Shown here piece after piece: positions 53,908-61,952 of a stretch of DNA of 64,000 nt. A program made the translations under genes and the position numbers. Numbering within the stretch: the first letter of the stretch is position 1; each line of letters starts with the position of its first letter. Where the stretch lies: the NCBI GenBank assembly GCA_023263945.1, contig JALQTW010000002.1:1-64000 (forward strand), given 5' to 3'. Under the pieces are notes generated by a model. The model had not been told where the DNA came from, did not search any database, and saw only the letters and a list, made by a program, of their open reading frames with translations. This DNA comes from Patescibacteria group bacterium (lineage in GTDB: Bacteria; Patescibacteriota; Gracilibacteria; Peribacterales; Peribacteraceae).

Positions 53908-54978
53908 ATGATGTCCAATGCAGAGATCGCTGCCGTTTTCGGTCGCATTGCGATGATCCTCGATCTGAAAGGGAACGAGAACCCGTTTCGCATCCGTGCC
54001 TATCAACGTGCTGTGACCATTGTAGAAGGACTTCGGCATCAAGTAGGGGATATCTACAAAGCAGGAGGCACCAAGGCACTGAGGGATATTCCGGGGATAG
54101 GAGAGGATCTCTCCTTGAAAATGGAAGAGATGGTGACGACGGGAAAACTTTCGTATGTGAAAAAGATTGAAAAGAACATTCCGCCGGGCATTTTGGATAT
54201 GTTGGATATAGAAGGACTAGGTCCCAAGCGTACGAAATTCCTGTGGAAGAAATTCGGCGTGACAGATCTTGGTCAGCTGGTTCTTCTCGCGAAGTCCGGA
54301 AAACTGGAGAAGGTGAAAGGATGGGGTGAGAAGTCCGTTGCGAATATTCTGAAAGGCATTGAAGAAAAGAAGATCACGAAAGGACGATTGCCGTACAACG
54401 TTGCAAAGCCAATCGCTCTTGCCATCGAAAAACGACTGAAGAAGTCTGGACTATGCAATGATATTGCGATTGCAGGAAGTTTTCGGAGAAAGAAAGAAAC
54501 AGTCGGAGATATCGATATTCTTGTCACAAGTTCTCATGTGAAGGAAATCATGGATGTATTTTGTTCTCTTCCCAATGTGGAGCGCGTGCTTGCTCGTGGG
54601 AAGACGCGATCGTCAGTCTTTTTGAAAGACGGACTGGATGCAGATCTTCGCGTTGTGGATCCTCTCGCTTTTGGTGCAGCGCTCCAGTACTTCACGGGGA
54701 ATAAAGATCACAATGTAAAATTGAGAAGGCTCGCACTTCGTCGTGGCTATACCATCTCCGAATACGGTGTCTATCGTGGACGTGCAGCAAAAAAAGGAGA
54801 GCTCGTCGCGTCAAAAACAGAAGAGGATGTGTATAAGATCGTCGGTCTGCCCTGGATTCCACCGGAGTATCGGCTGGATCATGGAGAGATTGAGGCGGCA
54901 GAAGAGGGGCAGGGGAGGTTAGATGAGTATCTGAGAAGGCAGAAGGGGGCAATAGGAAGAAAAGTGGCTAGTGATTAG
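53908..54978 (+). CDS. DNA polymerase X family protein lacking the PHP domain
   Basis: 356 aa. HhH motifs IPGIGEDL (61-68), EGLGPKR (102-108) and KGWGEKS (137-143) precede the nucleotidyltransferase site GSFRRKKETVGDIDI (190-204) with the acidic pair Asp201/Asp203 and a later third Asp in DADLRV. Bacterial PolX usually has about 570 residues with a C-terminal PHP nuclease domain; here it ends after the thumb. It would be a gap-filling repair polymerase. The ATG at 53908 is preferred to 53872, which lies close to the terminator. The last four codons lie within a heptamer array. Confidence 0.9.
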   Translation: MMSNAEIAAVFGRIAMILDLKGNENPFRIRAYQRAVTIVEGLRHQVGDIYKAGGTKALRDIPGIGEDLSLKMEEMVTTGKLSYVKKIEKNIPPGILDMLDIEGLGPKRTKFLWKKFGVTDLGQLVLLAKSGKLEKVKGWGEKSVANILKGIEEKKITKGRLPYNVAKPIALAIEKRLKKSGLCNDIAIAGSFRRKKETVGDIDILVTSSHVKEIMDVFCSLPNVERVLARGKTRSSVFLKDGLDADLRVVDPLAFGAALQYFTGNKDHNVKLRRLALRRGYTISEYGVYRGRAAKKGELVASKTEEDVYKIVGLPWIPPEYRLDHGEIEAAEEGQGRLDEYLRRQKGAIGRKVASD

Positions 54979-54991
54979 TGGCTAGTGGCTA
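54964..54991 (+). repeat. Heptamer array GTGGCTA across the PolX stop codon
   Basis: Four 7-nt units (GTGGCTA, GTGATTA, GTGGCTA, GTGGCTA). The first two encode the PolX C-terminus and include its TAG. Confidence 0.9.
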
Positions 54992-55006
54992 GTACACTGC
55001 AGATGT

Positions 55007-55083
55007 GCCCCTGTAGCTCAGCTGGATAGAGCGCCTGGCTTCGGACCAGGAGGTCGTGGGTTCGAATCCTGCCGGGGGCACCA
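55007..55083 (+). tRNA. tRNA-Arg (anticodon UCG)
   Basis: 77 nt including encoded CCA. Acceptor GCCCCTG/CGGGGGC, anticodon stem CCTGG/CCAGG with loop CTTCGGA (anticodon TCG), T arm GTGGGTTCGAATCCTGC. Confidence 0.95.
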
Positions 55084-56475
55084 TTACTCCCACTCTCCAT
55101 GGAACTGTCCCGCTTTTCCAATCTTCTCGAACCCATGAGCACCGAAGAAATCGCGTTGGGCTTGAATGAGGTTTTGGGGTAAGCGTTCTGTGCGGTAAGC
55201 GTCGTATGATGTAATAGATGCTGCAAGCGAGGGAACAGGAATACCGCGTGCAATGGCAAGCATGATGACCGTGCGCCAGTCATGATGACGTTCGCCACTG
55301 AAGAGCATGCGAAGCTCCATCTGTGCATCTTTGTTTCCCGCGAACATTGCCTGATACTTTTCAATGATTCCTGAGCGAATGATGCAGCCGCCACGCCATA
55401 TGCGTGCAATCTCGGACAGTGGAAGGTTCCACTTCTCTTCCGTACTTGCGGTGGACATCAAGAGAAAACCTTCTGCATACGCAGAAACAATACTCAATTC
55501 CAATGCTGCTTGAATACAGTGTGCAAGGCCCTCTTTCTTAGGTAGTTTTGTGTCGATCAATTCAAAAGGAGCTTCCTTGCTTCGTTGTACACGGAAATCT
55601 TTTGCACCGGAGAGAATGCGTGCATCTACAGCAGCCGTGATAATGGGAACGGCAATGCCATAATTCATCGCAGCATCGGTCGTCCATTTCCCTGTTCCTT
55701 TTTGACCTGCTTTGTCCAGGATGACATCGAGCAGATCTGCATCTCCATCTTTCACTCTGAAAATTTTTCCTGTGATCTCGATCAAGAAAGATTTCAGATA
55801 CGGAGTTTGATTCCACCCATCAAAAAGATCTGCCAGTTCCTCATTCGTGAACCCTCCCAGTTCTTTCAGAATGTCATAGCACTCCGCAATGATCTGCATG
55901 ATGCCGTACTCAATACCGTTGTGAACCATCTTCACAAAATGCCCTGCACCGCCCGGACCCATATACGTCACACACTTTCCTCCTGCTCCATCATCCGCAG
56001 CCATCTTCTGAAAGAGTGGCATCATCATTTCAACAGCTTCTTTGGAACCTCCAGGCATCATACTGGGTCCGTTCAAGGCGCCTTCTTCACCTCCTGACAC
56101 TCCCATTCCAATAAAATGAATTCCTTTTGCTATGAGCTCCTTCTCGCGTCGTTCGGTATCGCGGTAATGACTGTTTCCCCCATCAATCAAAATATCTCCC
56201 TTGGAAAGAAGGGGAAGAAGGTCACGAATCATCTCGTCTACAGCGTCTCCTGCTTTCACCATGAGGAGGATTGCACGAGGAGCGGAAAGAGATGTTATGA
56301 GCGGTGGAAGATCATCACATGCCGTGAACGATCCTTCCGATGCATGATTTTTTATGAATTCATCGGTGCGCTCCTTTGTACGATTAAACACAGAAACACG
56401 GGCACCGTTCCGCGCAGTATTCCTCGCGAGATTCGCCCCCATTGTTCCAAGGCCGATGACACCAACTTGATTCAT
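55084..56475 (-). CDS. gnd: 6-phosphogluconate dehydrogenase (decarboxylating)
   Basis: 463 aa. NADP-binding GLGTMGANLARN at the N-terminus, catalytic Lys in GHFVKMVHNGIEYG, and the C-terminal helical domain with GQKGTGKWT and RDFFGAHGFEKIGK, followed by a tail. It makes ribulose-5-phosphate in the oxidative pentose phosphate route. The ATG at 56475 follows TGC-TACCTT by 6 nt. The sense strand abuts the tRNA end. Works with the transaldolase encoded just upstream. Confidence 0.96.
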   Translation of the reverse strand: MNQVGVIGLGTMGANLARNTARNGARVSVFNRTKERTDEFIKNHASEGSFTACDDLPPLITSLSAPRAILLMVKAGDAVDEMIRDLLPLLSKGDILIDGGNSHYRDTERREKELIAKGIHFIGMGVSGGEEGALNGPSMMPGGSKEAVEMMMPLFQKMAADDGAGGKCVTYMGPGGAGHFVKMVHNGIEYGIMQIIAECYDILKELGGFTNEELADLFDGWNQTPYLKSFLIEITGKIFRVKDGDADLLDVILDKAGQKGTGKWTTDAAMNYGIAVPIITAAVDARILSGAKDFRVQRSKEAPFELIDTKLPKKEGLAHCIQAALELSIVSAYAEGFLLMSTASTEEKWNLPLSEIARIWRGGCIIRSGIIEKYQAMFAGNKDAQMELRMLFSGERHHDWRTVIMLAIARGIPVPSLAASITSYDAYRTERLPQNLIQAQRDFFGAHGFEKIGKAGQFHGEWE

Positions 56476-56480
56476 AGTAG

Positions 56481-56555
56481 AAAGGTAGCAGGTTGCATGG
56501 TAGCTAGGTAGCAAGATGCTTCGTTGCAGGTTGCAAGGTAGCACGGTAGCAGTAT
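56481..56555 (+). repeat. Heptamer-like repeat containing the gnd promoter
   Basis: Repeats of GTAGCA/GGTTGCA words; on the minus strand they read as TGCTACC units, one of which is the extended -10 box before gnd (56482-56490). Confidence 0.75.
56482..56490 (-). promoter_or_regulatory. Extended -10 of gnd
   Basis: TGC-TACCTT on the minus strand, 6 nt before the gnd ATG; leaderless. It is one copy of the surrounding repeat word. Confidence 0.55.
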
Positions 56556-56564
56556 GTTTGCTAT

Positions 56565-56945
56565 TCAGATGCGAGAATTTTTACTGTTATTTTTGAGATA
56601 TTTAATGAGATGAAAGAGTTGGGACGCTATTTTCTTGGCTTGATTGGATATTTCTTCAAATTCTTCTTGTGAGATATATCCTTCATCTAACGCATAATAA
56701 AGATGCGATCGTACCTCAGTAGAAGACCTCTTTGCATATCCTAAAAATGAAACAAATTCCGCATTTGTATTGGCATCATTGCCTTCGGCAATATTTGCCA
56801 TAATGGAAAGAGCAGCTCTTGTGATTTGATCTATCCAATGAAATTCATGTTTCACTTTTGGTAATTTACAAATCTTTCGAATACGTTGCATTAGAATTCT
56901 TGCTTCTTTCCATGCCTCAATCTCTTCAAAACTTTTAAATCCCAT
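56565..56945 (-). CDS. Four-helix-bundle (S23-type) protein
   Basis: 126 aa. FEEIEAWKEARILMQRIRK, AALSIMANIAEGNDANT and the later helices with SSTEVRSHLYYALDEGYIS match the four-helix-bundle family. This is the second copy in the window (the other is at 39018-39374), and the two sequences differ widely. It lies between gnd and the transaldolase gene on the same strand. Confidence 0.92.
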   Translation of the reverse strand: MGFKSFEEIEAWKEARILMQRIRKICKLPKVKHEFHWIDQITRAALSIMANIAEGNDANTNAEFVSFLGYAKRSSTEVRSHLYYALDEGYISQEEFEEISNQAKKIASQLFHLIKYLKNNSKNSRI

Positions 56946-56948
56946 AAT

Positions 56949-56969
56949 CGTGAAACGTGAAACGTGCTA
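56949..56969 (+). repeat. Heptamer array CGTGAAA
   Basis: Three 7-nt units (CGTGAAA, CGTGAAA, CGTGCTA) between the four-helix-bundle gene and the transaldolase gene. Confidence 0.8.
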
Positions 56970-57608
56970 ACTTGTAACTTTTCTCCAATCTTCCATAAAC
57001 TTTTTGAGTCCTACATCGGTGAGTGTGTGATTCGGTAATTTCTTGAAGACATCGTAGGGGATGGTGCAAATGTGTGCTCCCAAACGAGCAGCATCGACAA
57101 TATGTCGGGGGTGTCTTGTTGATGCGACGAGCACTTGTGTTTCAAAGCCGTACTGCGTCCACACATCCATAATATCTTCAATGAGTCGCATGCCATCTTC
57201 ACCCTGGTCATCCAGGCGTCCAATGAAAGGACTGATAATCGTGGCACCAGCCTTTGCAGCAAGAATGGCCTGGGCAACAGAGAAGATCAATGTCGTGTTT
57301 GTCCTTATCTTCTTCTTTTTGAAATGCGTGAGCGCTTTCAGTCCTTCTGTTGTCATAGGAACTTTCACCACAATGTTCTTGTGCCATTCTGCATACTCTT
57401 CGCCTTGTTTGATCATCCCATCAGTATCTTCTGCTGTTACCTGCGCACTCACGTTCGGAACATACTCGCACATAGCGAGTACGGTTTGTTTAAAATCTTT
57501 TCCTTCTTTTGCAACAAGGCTGGGATTTGTCGTGACGCCGTCTAAAACACCCCACGAAGAAATTTCTTTCACATAGTCAACATTGGCGGTATCCAGGAAA
57601 AGCTGCAT
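56967..57608 (-). CDS. Transaldolase / fructose-6-phosphate aldolase family
   Basis: 213 aa, the size of short (MipB/TalC) transaldolases. N-terminal MQLFLDTANVDYVKEI, the TNPSLVAKEG motif, the Schiff-base Lys in NIVVKVPMT, and NTTLIFSVAQAILAAKAGA are present. It transfers dihydroxyacetone units in the non-oxidative pentose phosphate pathway or acts as fructose-6-phosphate aldolase; these cannot be separated by sequence alone. Context with gnd favours transaldolase. Confidence 0.95.
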   Translation of the reverse strand: MQLFLDTANVDYVKEISSWGVLDGVTTNPSLVAKEGKDFKQTVLAMCEYVPNVSAQVTAEDTDGMIKQGEEYAEWHKNIVVKVPMTTEGLKALTHFKKKKIRTNTTLIFSVAQAILAAKAGATIISPFIGRLDDQGEDGMRLIEDIMDVWTQYGFETQVLVASTRHPRHIVDAARLGAHICTIPYDVFKKLPNHTLTDVGLKKFMEDWRKVTS

Positions 57609-57640
57609 GAAGAGAGTTTATAGCTTTTAACTTTCAGCTT

Positions 57641-58150
57641 CTAGTCTTTTCTGTTCCAGATGCCTTGGATCGCATTGCGTACATGTGTACCAATCCTTCC
57701 AATTGCTGCAACAGTGTTTGTCAGCGCCGTGTGCAATTCAGAGGGATGGTTATCAATGGCCGAAGGTTGGGGAGCAAATATTTTGTCTCGTTGTTTTTTT
57801 GCGATGAACTCTCTGCCGATGTCGATTCCATCGACGACGCGCAAGGTGCGCGAAGTGACATCACCACGTGAATAGAACGATGTCACGGGCAATGTGAGCA
57901 TGGCATCGCTTCCGTATGCCTTGCCAATGACATACTGATGCACTGTTGCAGGGAGAGCATGTGCTGCAACCTGCGCATAGGCAGTGTCCGGGAGCATTGC
58001 TGCGTGCGGTTCTTCTACTGCTTCAAAATAGTGATCGTGACGATCGGTATGTTCATCATTCCATTCCTCAACGAGTCGATGTGCTCGCTCCGTTGCTTCT
58101 TCATACGAAAGAAAAGACGATTCAGCCGATGATTCAGAAGGAGATCTCAT
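57641..58150 (-). CDS. Hypothetical protein
   Basis: 169 aa, unrecognised. Ser-rich N-terminus, a His-rich patch (HTDRHDHYFEAVEEPH, about 34-50) that could bind metal, and a C-terminal helix. No signal peptide. A divergent strong promoter lies upstream for the next small gene. Confidence 0.6.
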   Translation of the reverse strand: MRSPSESSAESSFLSYEEATERAHRLVEEWNDEHTDRHDHYFEAVEEPHAAMLPDTAYAQVAAHALPATVHQYVIGKAYGSDAMLTLPVTSFYSRGDVTSRTLRVVDGIDIGREFIAKKQRDKIFAPQPSAIDNHPSELHTALTNTVAAIGRIGTHVRNAIQGIWNRKD

Positions 58151-58224
58151 ATCGACTGTTCATCATATCATAGTATTGGCGAAAAAGCATTTCCCTTATC
58201 CCGATTGTCTTCCATATGCCAAAT

Positions 58225-58252
58225 TTGACACAAATTGAAAAAAATATATAAT
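58225..58252 (+). promoter_or_regulatory. Consensus sigma-70 promoter
   Basis: TTGACA (58225-58230), 16 nt, TATAAT (58247-58252): both hexamers are perfect. It drives the small membrane-protein gene at 58299. Confidence 0.88.
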
Positions 58253-58298
58253 ATCAATTGAGTTCTTTCAATTGTCTTCCTCATGCAGGAGAACGGGT

Positions 58299-58472
58299 AT
58301 GAGACCCGAAACGGTGGCACATCTCTTCAGTGCGGGAATGTGTCTTGGTGTCGCCGTGCTTACGTTCGTGCTTGAACCAAAAACGCGGTTGAAGCCGGAT
58401 ATCCGCCTGGTACTTGCGCTAATTCCAGGTTGTGCGGCGCTCTACTTCGCCTGTCTGGCTTTTACCATTTGA
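58299..58472 (+). CDS. Small two-span membrane protein
   Basis: 57 aa. The ATG at 58299 has AGGAG 9 nt upstream and a perfect consensus promoter 47 nt upstream. Two hydrophobic segments (about 7-25 and 38-56) separated by EPKTRLKPD. No family recognised. A further ATG with GGAGGGAG before it (58499) follows downstream but runs antisense into dedA. Confidence 0.65.
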   Translation: MRPETVAHLFSAGMCLGVAVLTFVLEPKTRLKPDIRLVLALIPGCAALYFACLAFTI

Positions 58473-58522
58473 ATCCCGCAAGGGAGAAAGGAGGGAGCAT
58501 GAAACAACTTTGGCCGGAGGCA

Positions 58523-59173
58523 CTACTGCTTCCAGCTTTTTTTCCATTGTCGAAACACAATGTATGCAACAAAGACAAGGCCCAGCACGGCAAAGATGTA
58601 AACCACACTATTTTCGATCATACCAATCTCACTGGCGAAAACTTTGTAGGTTTTCCCTGCGTACCATCCTATGATGCCCAGTGAGAACGTGCGGACCAGG
58701 CTCCCCAAAAAACTCCAGATAAGAAATTCATGAACGGGAATACGAATGAGTCCGCAGAAAAGTCCTACCAAGACAGAAGGTAGGCCGGGAATTGCACGCG
58801 TAATGAAGATTGCCGCTTCATCAGCATGGTGTTTTTTGAACCATCGTTCGGCATCCTCGACCATCTTCCAGCTCACGCCGAGGAATTTTCCAAAACGATC
58901 AATGGCAACTTTCTCACCGATGCGAGCTAGAAAGTAGGGGAAGAGCGAACCGATGGAAATTCCCAGTGATGCAGGCAGCATAATTTGCAGAATAATGATG
59001 GGAAGTGCCTGGGAAGCGGGAAGACCCTCCGTGAGGAAGAAACTTGCTGTGAGAACAACAACTGTTGAAGGAATTGGTGCGATGATTTCTTCAATGATGC
59101 TTGCCAAAAAAACGCCGAAGGCGCCATATTCCTGAAGCAGCGGAAGGAGCTGATGAGTAAGATGTGCGAACAT
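58523..59173 (-). CDS. DedA family membrane protein
   Basis: 216 aa from the ATG at 59173; an ATG at 59221 is possible. Multiple spans, the N-terminal EEIIAPIPSTVVV with the family's EIIPPIPSE-like motif, and TRAIPGLPSVLVGL, the conserved Arg/Pro reentrant motif. DedA/Tvp38 proteins affect lipid (undecaprenyl or phosphatidylethanolamine) transport across the membrane. Other conserved Asp/Glu are present. Confidence 0.92.
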   Translation of the reverse strand: MFAHLTHQLLPLLQEYGAFGVFLASIIEEIIAPIPSTVVVLTASFFLTEGLPASQALPIIILQIMLPASLGISIGSLFPYFLARIGEKVAIDRFGKFLGVSWKMVEDAERWFKKHHADEAAIFITRAIPGLPSVLVGLFCGLIRIPVHEFLIWSFLGSLVRTFSLGIIGWYAGKTYKVFASEIGMIENSVVYIFAVLGLVFVAYIVFRQWKKSWKQ

Positions 59174-59258
59174 GCGACCAGAGGAGTGTAGAGGAGGAAG
59201 GGATGAGGGAAAAGCGGCCATGGACGGAAGTTCTTAATTTCAGTACCCTATGCAGGCT

Positions 59259-59335
59259 GCGCCCGTAGCTCAGCTGGATAGAGCATCAGCTTGCGGAGCT
59301 GGGGGTCGTAGGTTCGAATCCTATCGGGCGCACCA
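59259..59335 (+). tRNA. tRNA-Arg (anticodon GCG)
   Basis: 77 nt with CCA. Acceptor GCGCCCG/CGGGCGC, anticodon stem TCAGC/GCTGG, loop TTGCGGA (anticodon GCG), T arm GTAGGTTCGAATCCTAT. GCG rather than the usual bacterial ACG (inosine) for CGY codons. Confidence 0.95.
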
Positions 59336-59341
59336 TTTTGT

Positions 59342-59417
<76 letters not shown>

Positions 59418-59418
<1 letters not shown>

Positions 59419-59445
59419 CCTAGAACCTCACACCTAAAACCTCTA
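59418..59445 (+). repeat. Heptamer array ACCTNNN
   Basis: Four phased 7-nt units (ACCTAGA, ACCTCAC, ACCTAAA, ACCTCTA), the first beginning in the CCA end of tRNA-Ala. Confidence 0.85.
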
Positions 59446-59455
59446 AACTTCCCCC

Positions 59456-60028
59456 ATGCTCCTCACCCTCGACTCCCTCCGCGAGGAACTCTTGAAATGG
59501 GATGGCTGCGCGCTTTCCAAGCAGGCCAATGCTGTGCTGGGTGAAGGAAATCCCCATGCGACGGTGTTTTTTGTGGGTGAAGCTCCGGGTCAAAAGGAAG
59601 ATGAACTGAGGCGGCCGTTTGTGGGTGCGGCAGGGCAACTCCTTAATACTCTTTTAGAGAGGATCAATTTGAAACGCGAAGATGTCTACATCAGTAATGT
59701 AGTGAAGTATCGGCCCCCAGGAAACAGAGACCCTGAACCCATTGAAAAAGAACAATGCATGCCGTGGCTTATGCTGGAATTGGCGCTCATCAAGCCCAAG
59801 GTTGTGGTGCCTCTTGGTCGTCATGCACTCGGTCACTTTCTCCCCACCATCAGCATCACGAATGCGCACGGTCGCGCATTTAAGCTCACGGATGACATCA
59901 CGATCTTCCCGATTTATCATCCCGCTGCTGCTTTGCACAATGGAAATCTCCGTGGAGGATTAGAAGCAGATTTTCTGGGATTGGGTGAACACTTGAAATC
60001 GCGCGGACTCTTTCCAGCCGCAGCATGA
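59456..60028 (+). CDS. Uracil-DNA glycosylase family 4-like, Fe-S cysteines mostly missing
   Basis: 190 aa. GEAPGQKEDE, RRPFVGAAGQLL, NVVKYRPPGNRDP and the C-terminal IYHPAAALHNG are the family 4/5 UDG motifs in order. Family 4 enzymes have four cysteines that bind a [4Fe-4S] cluster; this protein has only Cys18 and Cys101 (the usual CxxC is CALS). It should still excise uracil if the fold is maintained without the cluster. Its stop overlaps the next gene by 4 nt. Confidence 0.9.
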   Translation: MLLTLDSLREELLKWDGCALSKQANAVLGEGNPHATVFFVGEAPGQKEDELRRPFVGAAGQLLNTLLERINLKREDVYISNVVKYRPPGNRDPEPIEKEQCMPWLMLELALIKPKVVVPLGRHALGHFLPTISITNAHGRAFKLTDDITIFPIYHPAAALHNGNLRGGLEADFLGLGEHLKSRGLFPAAA

Positions 60029-60387
60029 CCTCTCTCCTGTTCCGTATTTCCTTCTCGGCGATTTTGTCTGTCACATCGCTCCTGGTAGTGCTCTACCGCG
60101 TGAGTCCGCTCACATCTCCCGGCATGGCACTGCCGTTCTTCTTCCTTACTACATTCCTTTCTATTGCATCGGTGGGAGCGCTCGTTTTCTATGCCATTTG
60201 GTATTGGCTTCCTACGGAAGGATTAGACAGCGGTAAGAAACTCACGATTGCACTGCGCGAAGGAATCTTCCTGGCCATTGCCACAATCCTCGCTATCCTC
60301 TGTTTTCTCTTGAATATTGCGACGTGGTGGATCGTTCTCTTGCTGTACATTGTGTTTGCGCTGGTGGAGGCGGCGCTACATGTGTAG
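60025..60387 (+). CDS. Hypothetical membrane protein
   Basis: 120 aa with three or four hydrophobic spans, unrecognised family. ATGA overlap with the UDG gene suggests cotranslation, though a functional link is not evident. Followed by a repeat hairpin. Confidence 0.7.
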   Translation: MTSLLFRISFSAILSVTSLLVVLYRVSPLTSPGMALPFFFLTTFLSIASVGALVFYAIWYWLPTEGLDSGKKLTIALREGIFLAIATILAILCFLLNIATWWIVLLLYIVFALVEAALHV

Positions 60388-60388
60388 A

Positions 60389-60479
60389 AGTTATTGATTA
60401 TTAGTTGTTAGTTATTGGTTCTTTAGGAAAGCTTTTTTATTGAAAACTAAAAACCAAGAACCATAAACCAATAACCTGC
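60389..60479 (+). repeat. Heptamer-type repeat hairpin
   Basis: GTTATTGATTATTAGTTG-like words and, after a loop, the complementary AAAACCAAGAACCATAAACC words, between the membrane-protein gene and pheS. Confidence 0.75.
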
Positions 60480-60483
60480 CTTC

Positions 60484-60492
60484 TGCTACACT
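60484..60492 (+). promoter_or_regulatory. Extended -10 of pheS
   Basis: TGC-TACACT ends 6 nt before the ATG at 60499, so the mRNA should start at the ATG. Confidence 0.65.
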
Positions 60493-60498
60493 CCTCTC

Positions 60499-61509
60499 AT
60501 GCCCTCTCTCCCTCCTCCCTGGGATGACTACCTCCGGCGGATAGAGCTTGCAGCGTCAGCGCAGGAATTGGATGCTCTTGAGCATGAGCTCTTTGGAAGA
60601 AAAGCAGGAGCTCTCACAGTCGCCCTTGGAACATTGGGCGCTCTTTCGGTCGATGAGAAAAAAGTACAAGGACCTCTCCTCAACACCGCAAAACAAGAAC
60701 TCACGAATGCGCTGATGTCCAAACGGAAGAATCTTTCCCAGACATCGTGGCAGTCTTTGGAGACGGATGACACACTGGATGTTTCGTTAGATCTTCCCGA
60801 AAAAGAACATGGTCATTTGCATCCTATTCATGAATTTATGGAAAAGATTGAAGAAGTCTTTGGTCGTATGGGGTTTGATTCCGCGCGTGGTCCGGAAATT
60901 GAAAGTGAAGAGAATAATTTCAACAAACTCAATATTCCTGCAGATCATCCTGCGCGCGACAGCCAAGATACGTTCTGGATTTCCGGCATGAAGGATCACG
61001 TGCTTCGTACACATACATCCAACGTGCAGATTCGCTATGCGCAAAAGCACAAACCACCGTTCCGAATGATTTGTCTTGGAAAGGTCTACCGTAAAGATTC
61101 CGATGCAACGCACTCACCCATGTTTCACCAGCTGGAAGGAATGATGATTGGGAAAGATGTCTCTCTCGCCAACATGAAAGCAGTCATGGAAACAGCGGTC
61201 CGGGAACTCATCGATCACAATGCAGAATTTCGCTGGAGAACGGGCTTCTTCCCTTTTGTGGAGCCGGGACTGGAAATGGATATGCGATGGAGAGGGGATG
61301 AGTCCAAGAGCCGTGAAGGCAAATGGCTGGAGATTTGCGGGTGTGGGATGACGCACCCGAATGTTCTGAAGAACTGCGGGATTGATCCCAATAAGTGGCA
61401 GGGCTTTGCGTTTGGTTTTGGTATTGAACGAATGCTCATGATTAAACATCAGATTCCCGACCTACGCCTTTTTTATTCAGGAGATCTTCGATTTCTCAAA
61501 CAATTCTAA
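60499..61509 (+). CDS. pheS: Phenylalanyl-tRNA synthetase alpha subunit
   Basis: 336 aa, normal length. N-terminal coiled coil (1-90), class II core with FHQLEG, motif 2 FRMICLGKVYRKD, motif 3 FGFGIERMLMIKHQIPDLR. It pairs with PheT, which is not adjacent (nothing downstream resembles it). The 3' end of the gene is duplicated in a degenerate copy immediately downstream. Confidence 0.97.
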   Translation: MPSLPPPWDDYLRRIELAASAQELDALEHELFGRKAGALTVALGTLGALSVDEKKVQGPLLNTAKQELTNALMSKRKNLSQTSWQSLETDDTLDVSLDLPEKEHGHLHPIHEFMEKIEEVFGRMGFDSARGPEIESEENNFNKLNIPADHPARDSQDTFWISGMKDHVLRTHTSNVQIRYAQKHKPPFRMICLGKVYRKDSDATHSPMFHQLEGMMIGKDVSLANMKAVMETAVRELIDHNAEFRWRTGFFPFVEPGLEMDMRWRGDESKSREGKWLEICGCGMTHPNVLKNCGIDPNKWQGFAFGFGIERMLMIKHQIPDLRLFYSGDLRFLKQF

Positions 61510-61516
61510 TTGCATT

Positions 61517-61540
61517 GAAAGGACTTCGGTCGGCAGGCGG
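61517..61540 (+). repeat. REP-like GC-rich element
   Basis: CTTCGGTCGGCAGGCGGACC is closely related to the CTTCGGTGGGCAGGCGTGCC element inside ileS (about 29969-29988). It separates pheS from the copy of its own tail. Confidence 0.6.
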
Positions 61541-61541
61541 A

Positions 61542-61590
61542 CCTTCGCTCTTTTTATCAAGGAGATCTGCAATTCTTGAAACAATTTTAA
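61542..61590 (+). pseudogene. Degenerate duplicate of the pheS 3' end
   Basis: 49 nt align with the last 49 nt of pheS (61461-61509) at roughly 80 % identity. Read in the corresponding frame it gives DLRSFYQGDLQFLKQF then TAA, against DLRLFYSGDLRFLKQF then TAA in pheS. It has no start codon and is a remnant. Confidence 0.9.
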
Positions 61591-61655
61591 CTCTCGAAAA
61601 CCGCCCGTCCATCCTGGACAAGCGGTTGTTCGTTGAGGCTGTTTTCCCTCCATCA

Positions 61656-61952
61656 TTAGGAGCGCCGGAAAAAGAAGTGCACGATCTTGAAACCGAGAAG
61701 GAGGAGTTCATTCACAATGTAAGCCCCCACTGCTCCTCGGAACGTAAAGTAAAGCATGTCGCCGCCGTAGTTGAAATGTCCCAGTGCCAGGTGACAAATC
61801 ACGTATGCGATGAGTGCTGCGCAGGCAAGGAACCGCGTTGTCTTCAGCCAGCGTTCTGGGAGCTCGATGTCTTTGACAGCGATCCACAACACAACTGCCA
61901 GGACACAGAGGAAAGGAGCGGGAAGTTGTTCAAACTGATCGATGATGATCAC
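61656..61952 (-). CDS. Small membrane protein
   Basis: 98 aa with about three hydrophobic spans and basic C-terminus. No family recognised. Convergent with pheS and its remnant. Confidence 0.65.
   Translation of the reverse strand: MIIIDQFEQLPAPFLCVLAVVLWIAVKDIELPERWLKTTRFLACAALIAYVICHLALGHFNYGGDMLYFTFRGAVGAYIVNELLLLGFKIVHFFFRRS

Noticed and set aside
58499..58684. 61-codon frame after a GGAGGGAG sequence
   Set aside because: From 58523 it reads antisense through the conserved 3' end of dedA; the start signal is good but the product is unlikely to be selected for.
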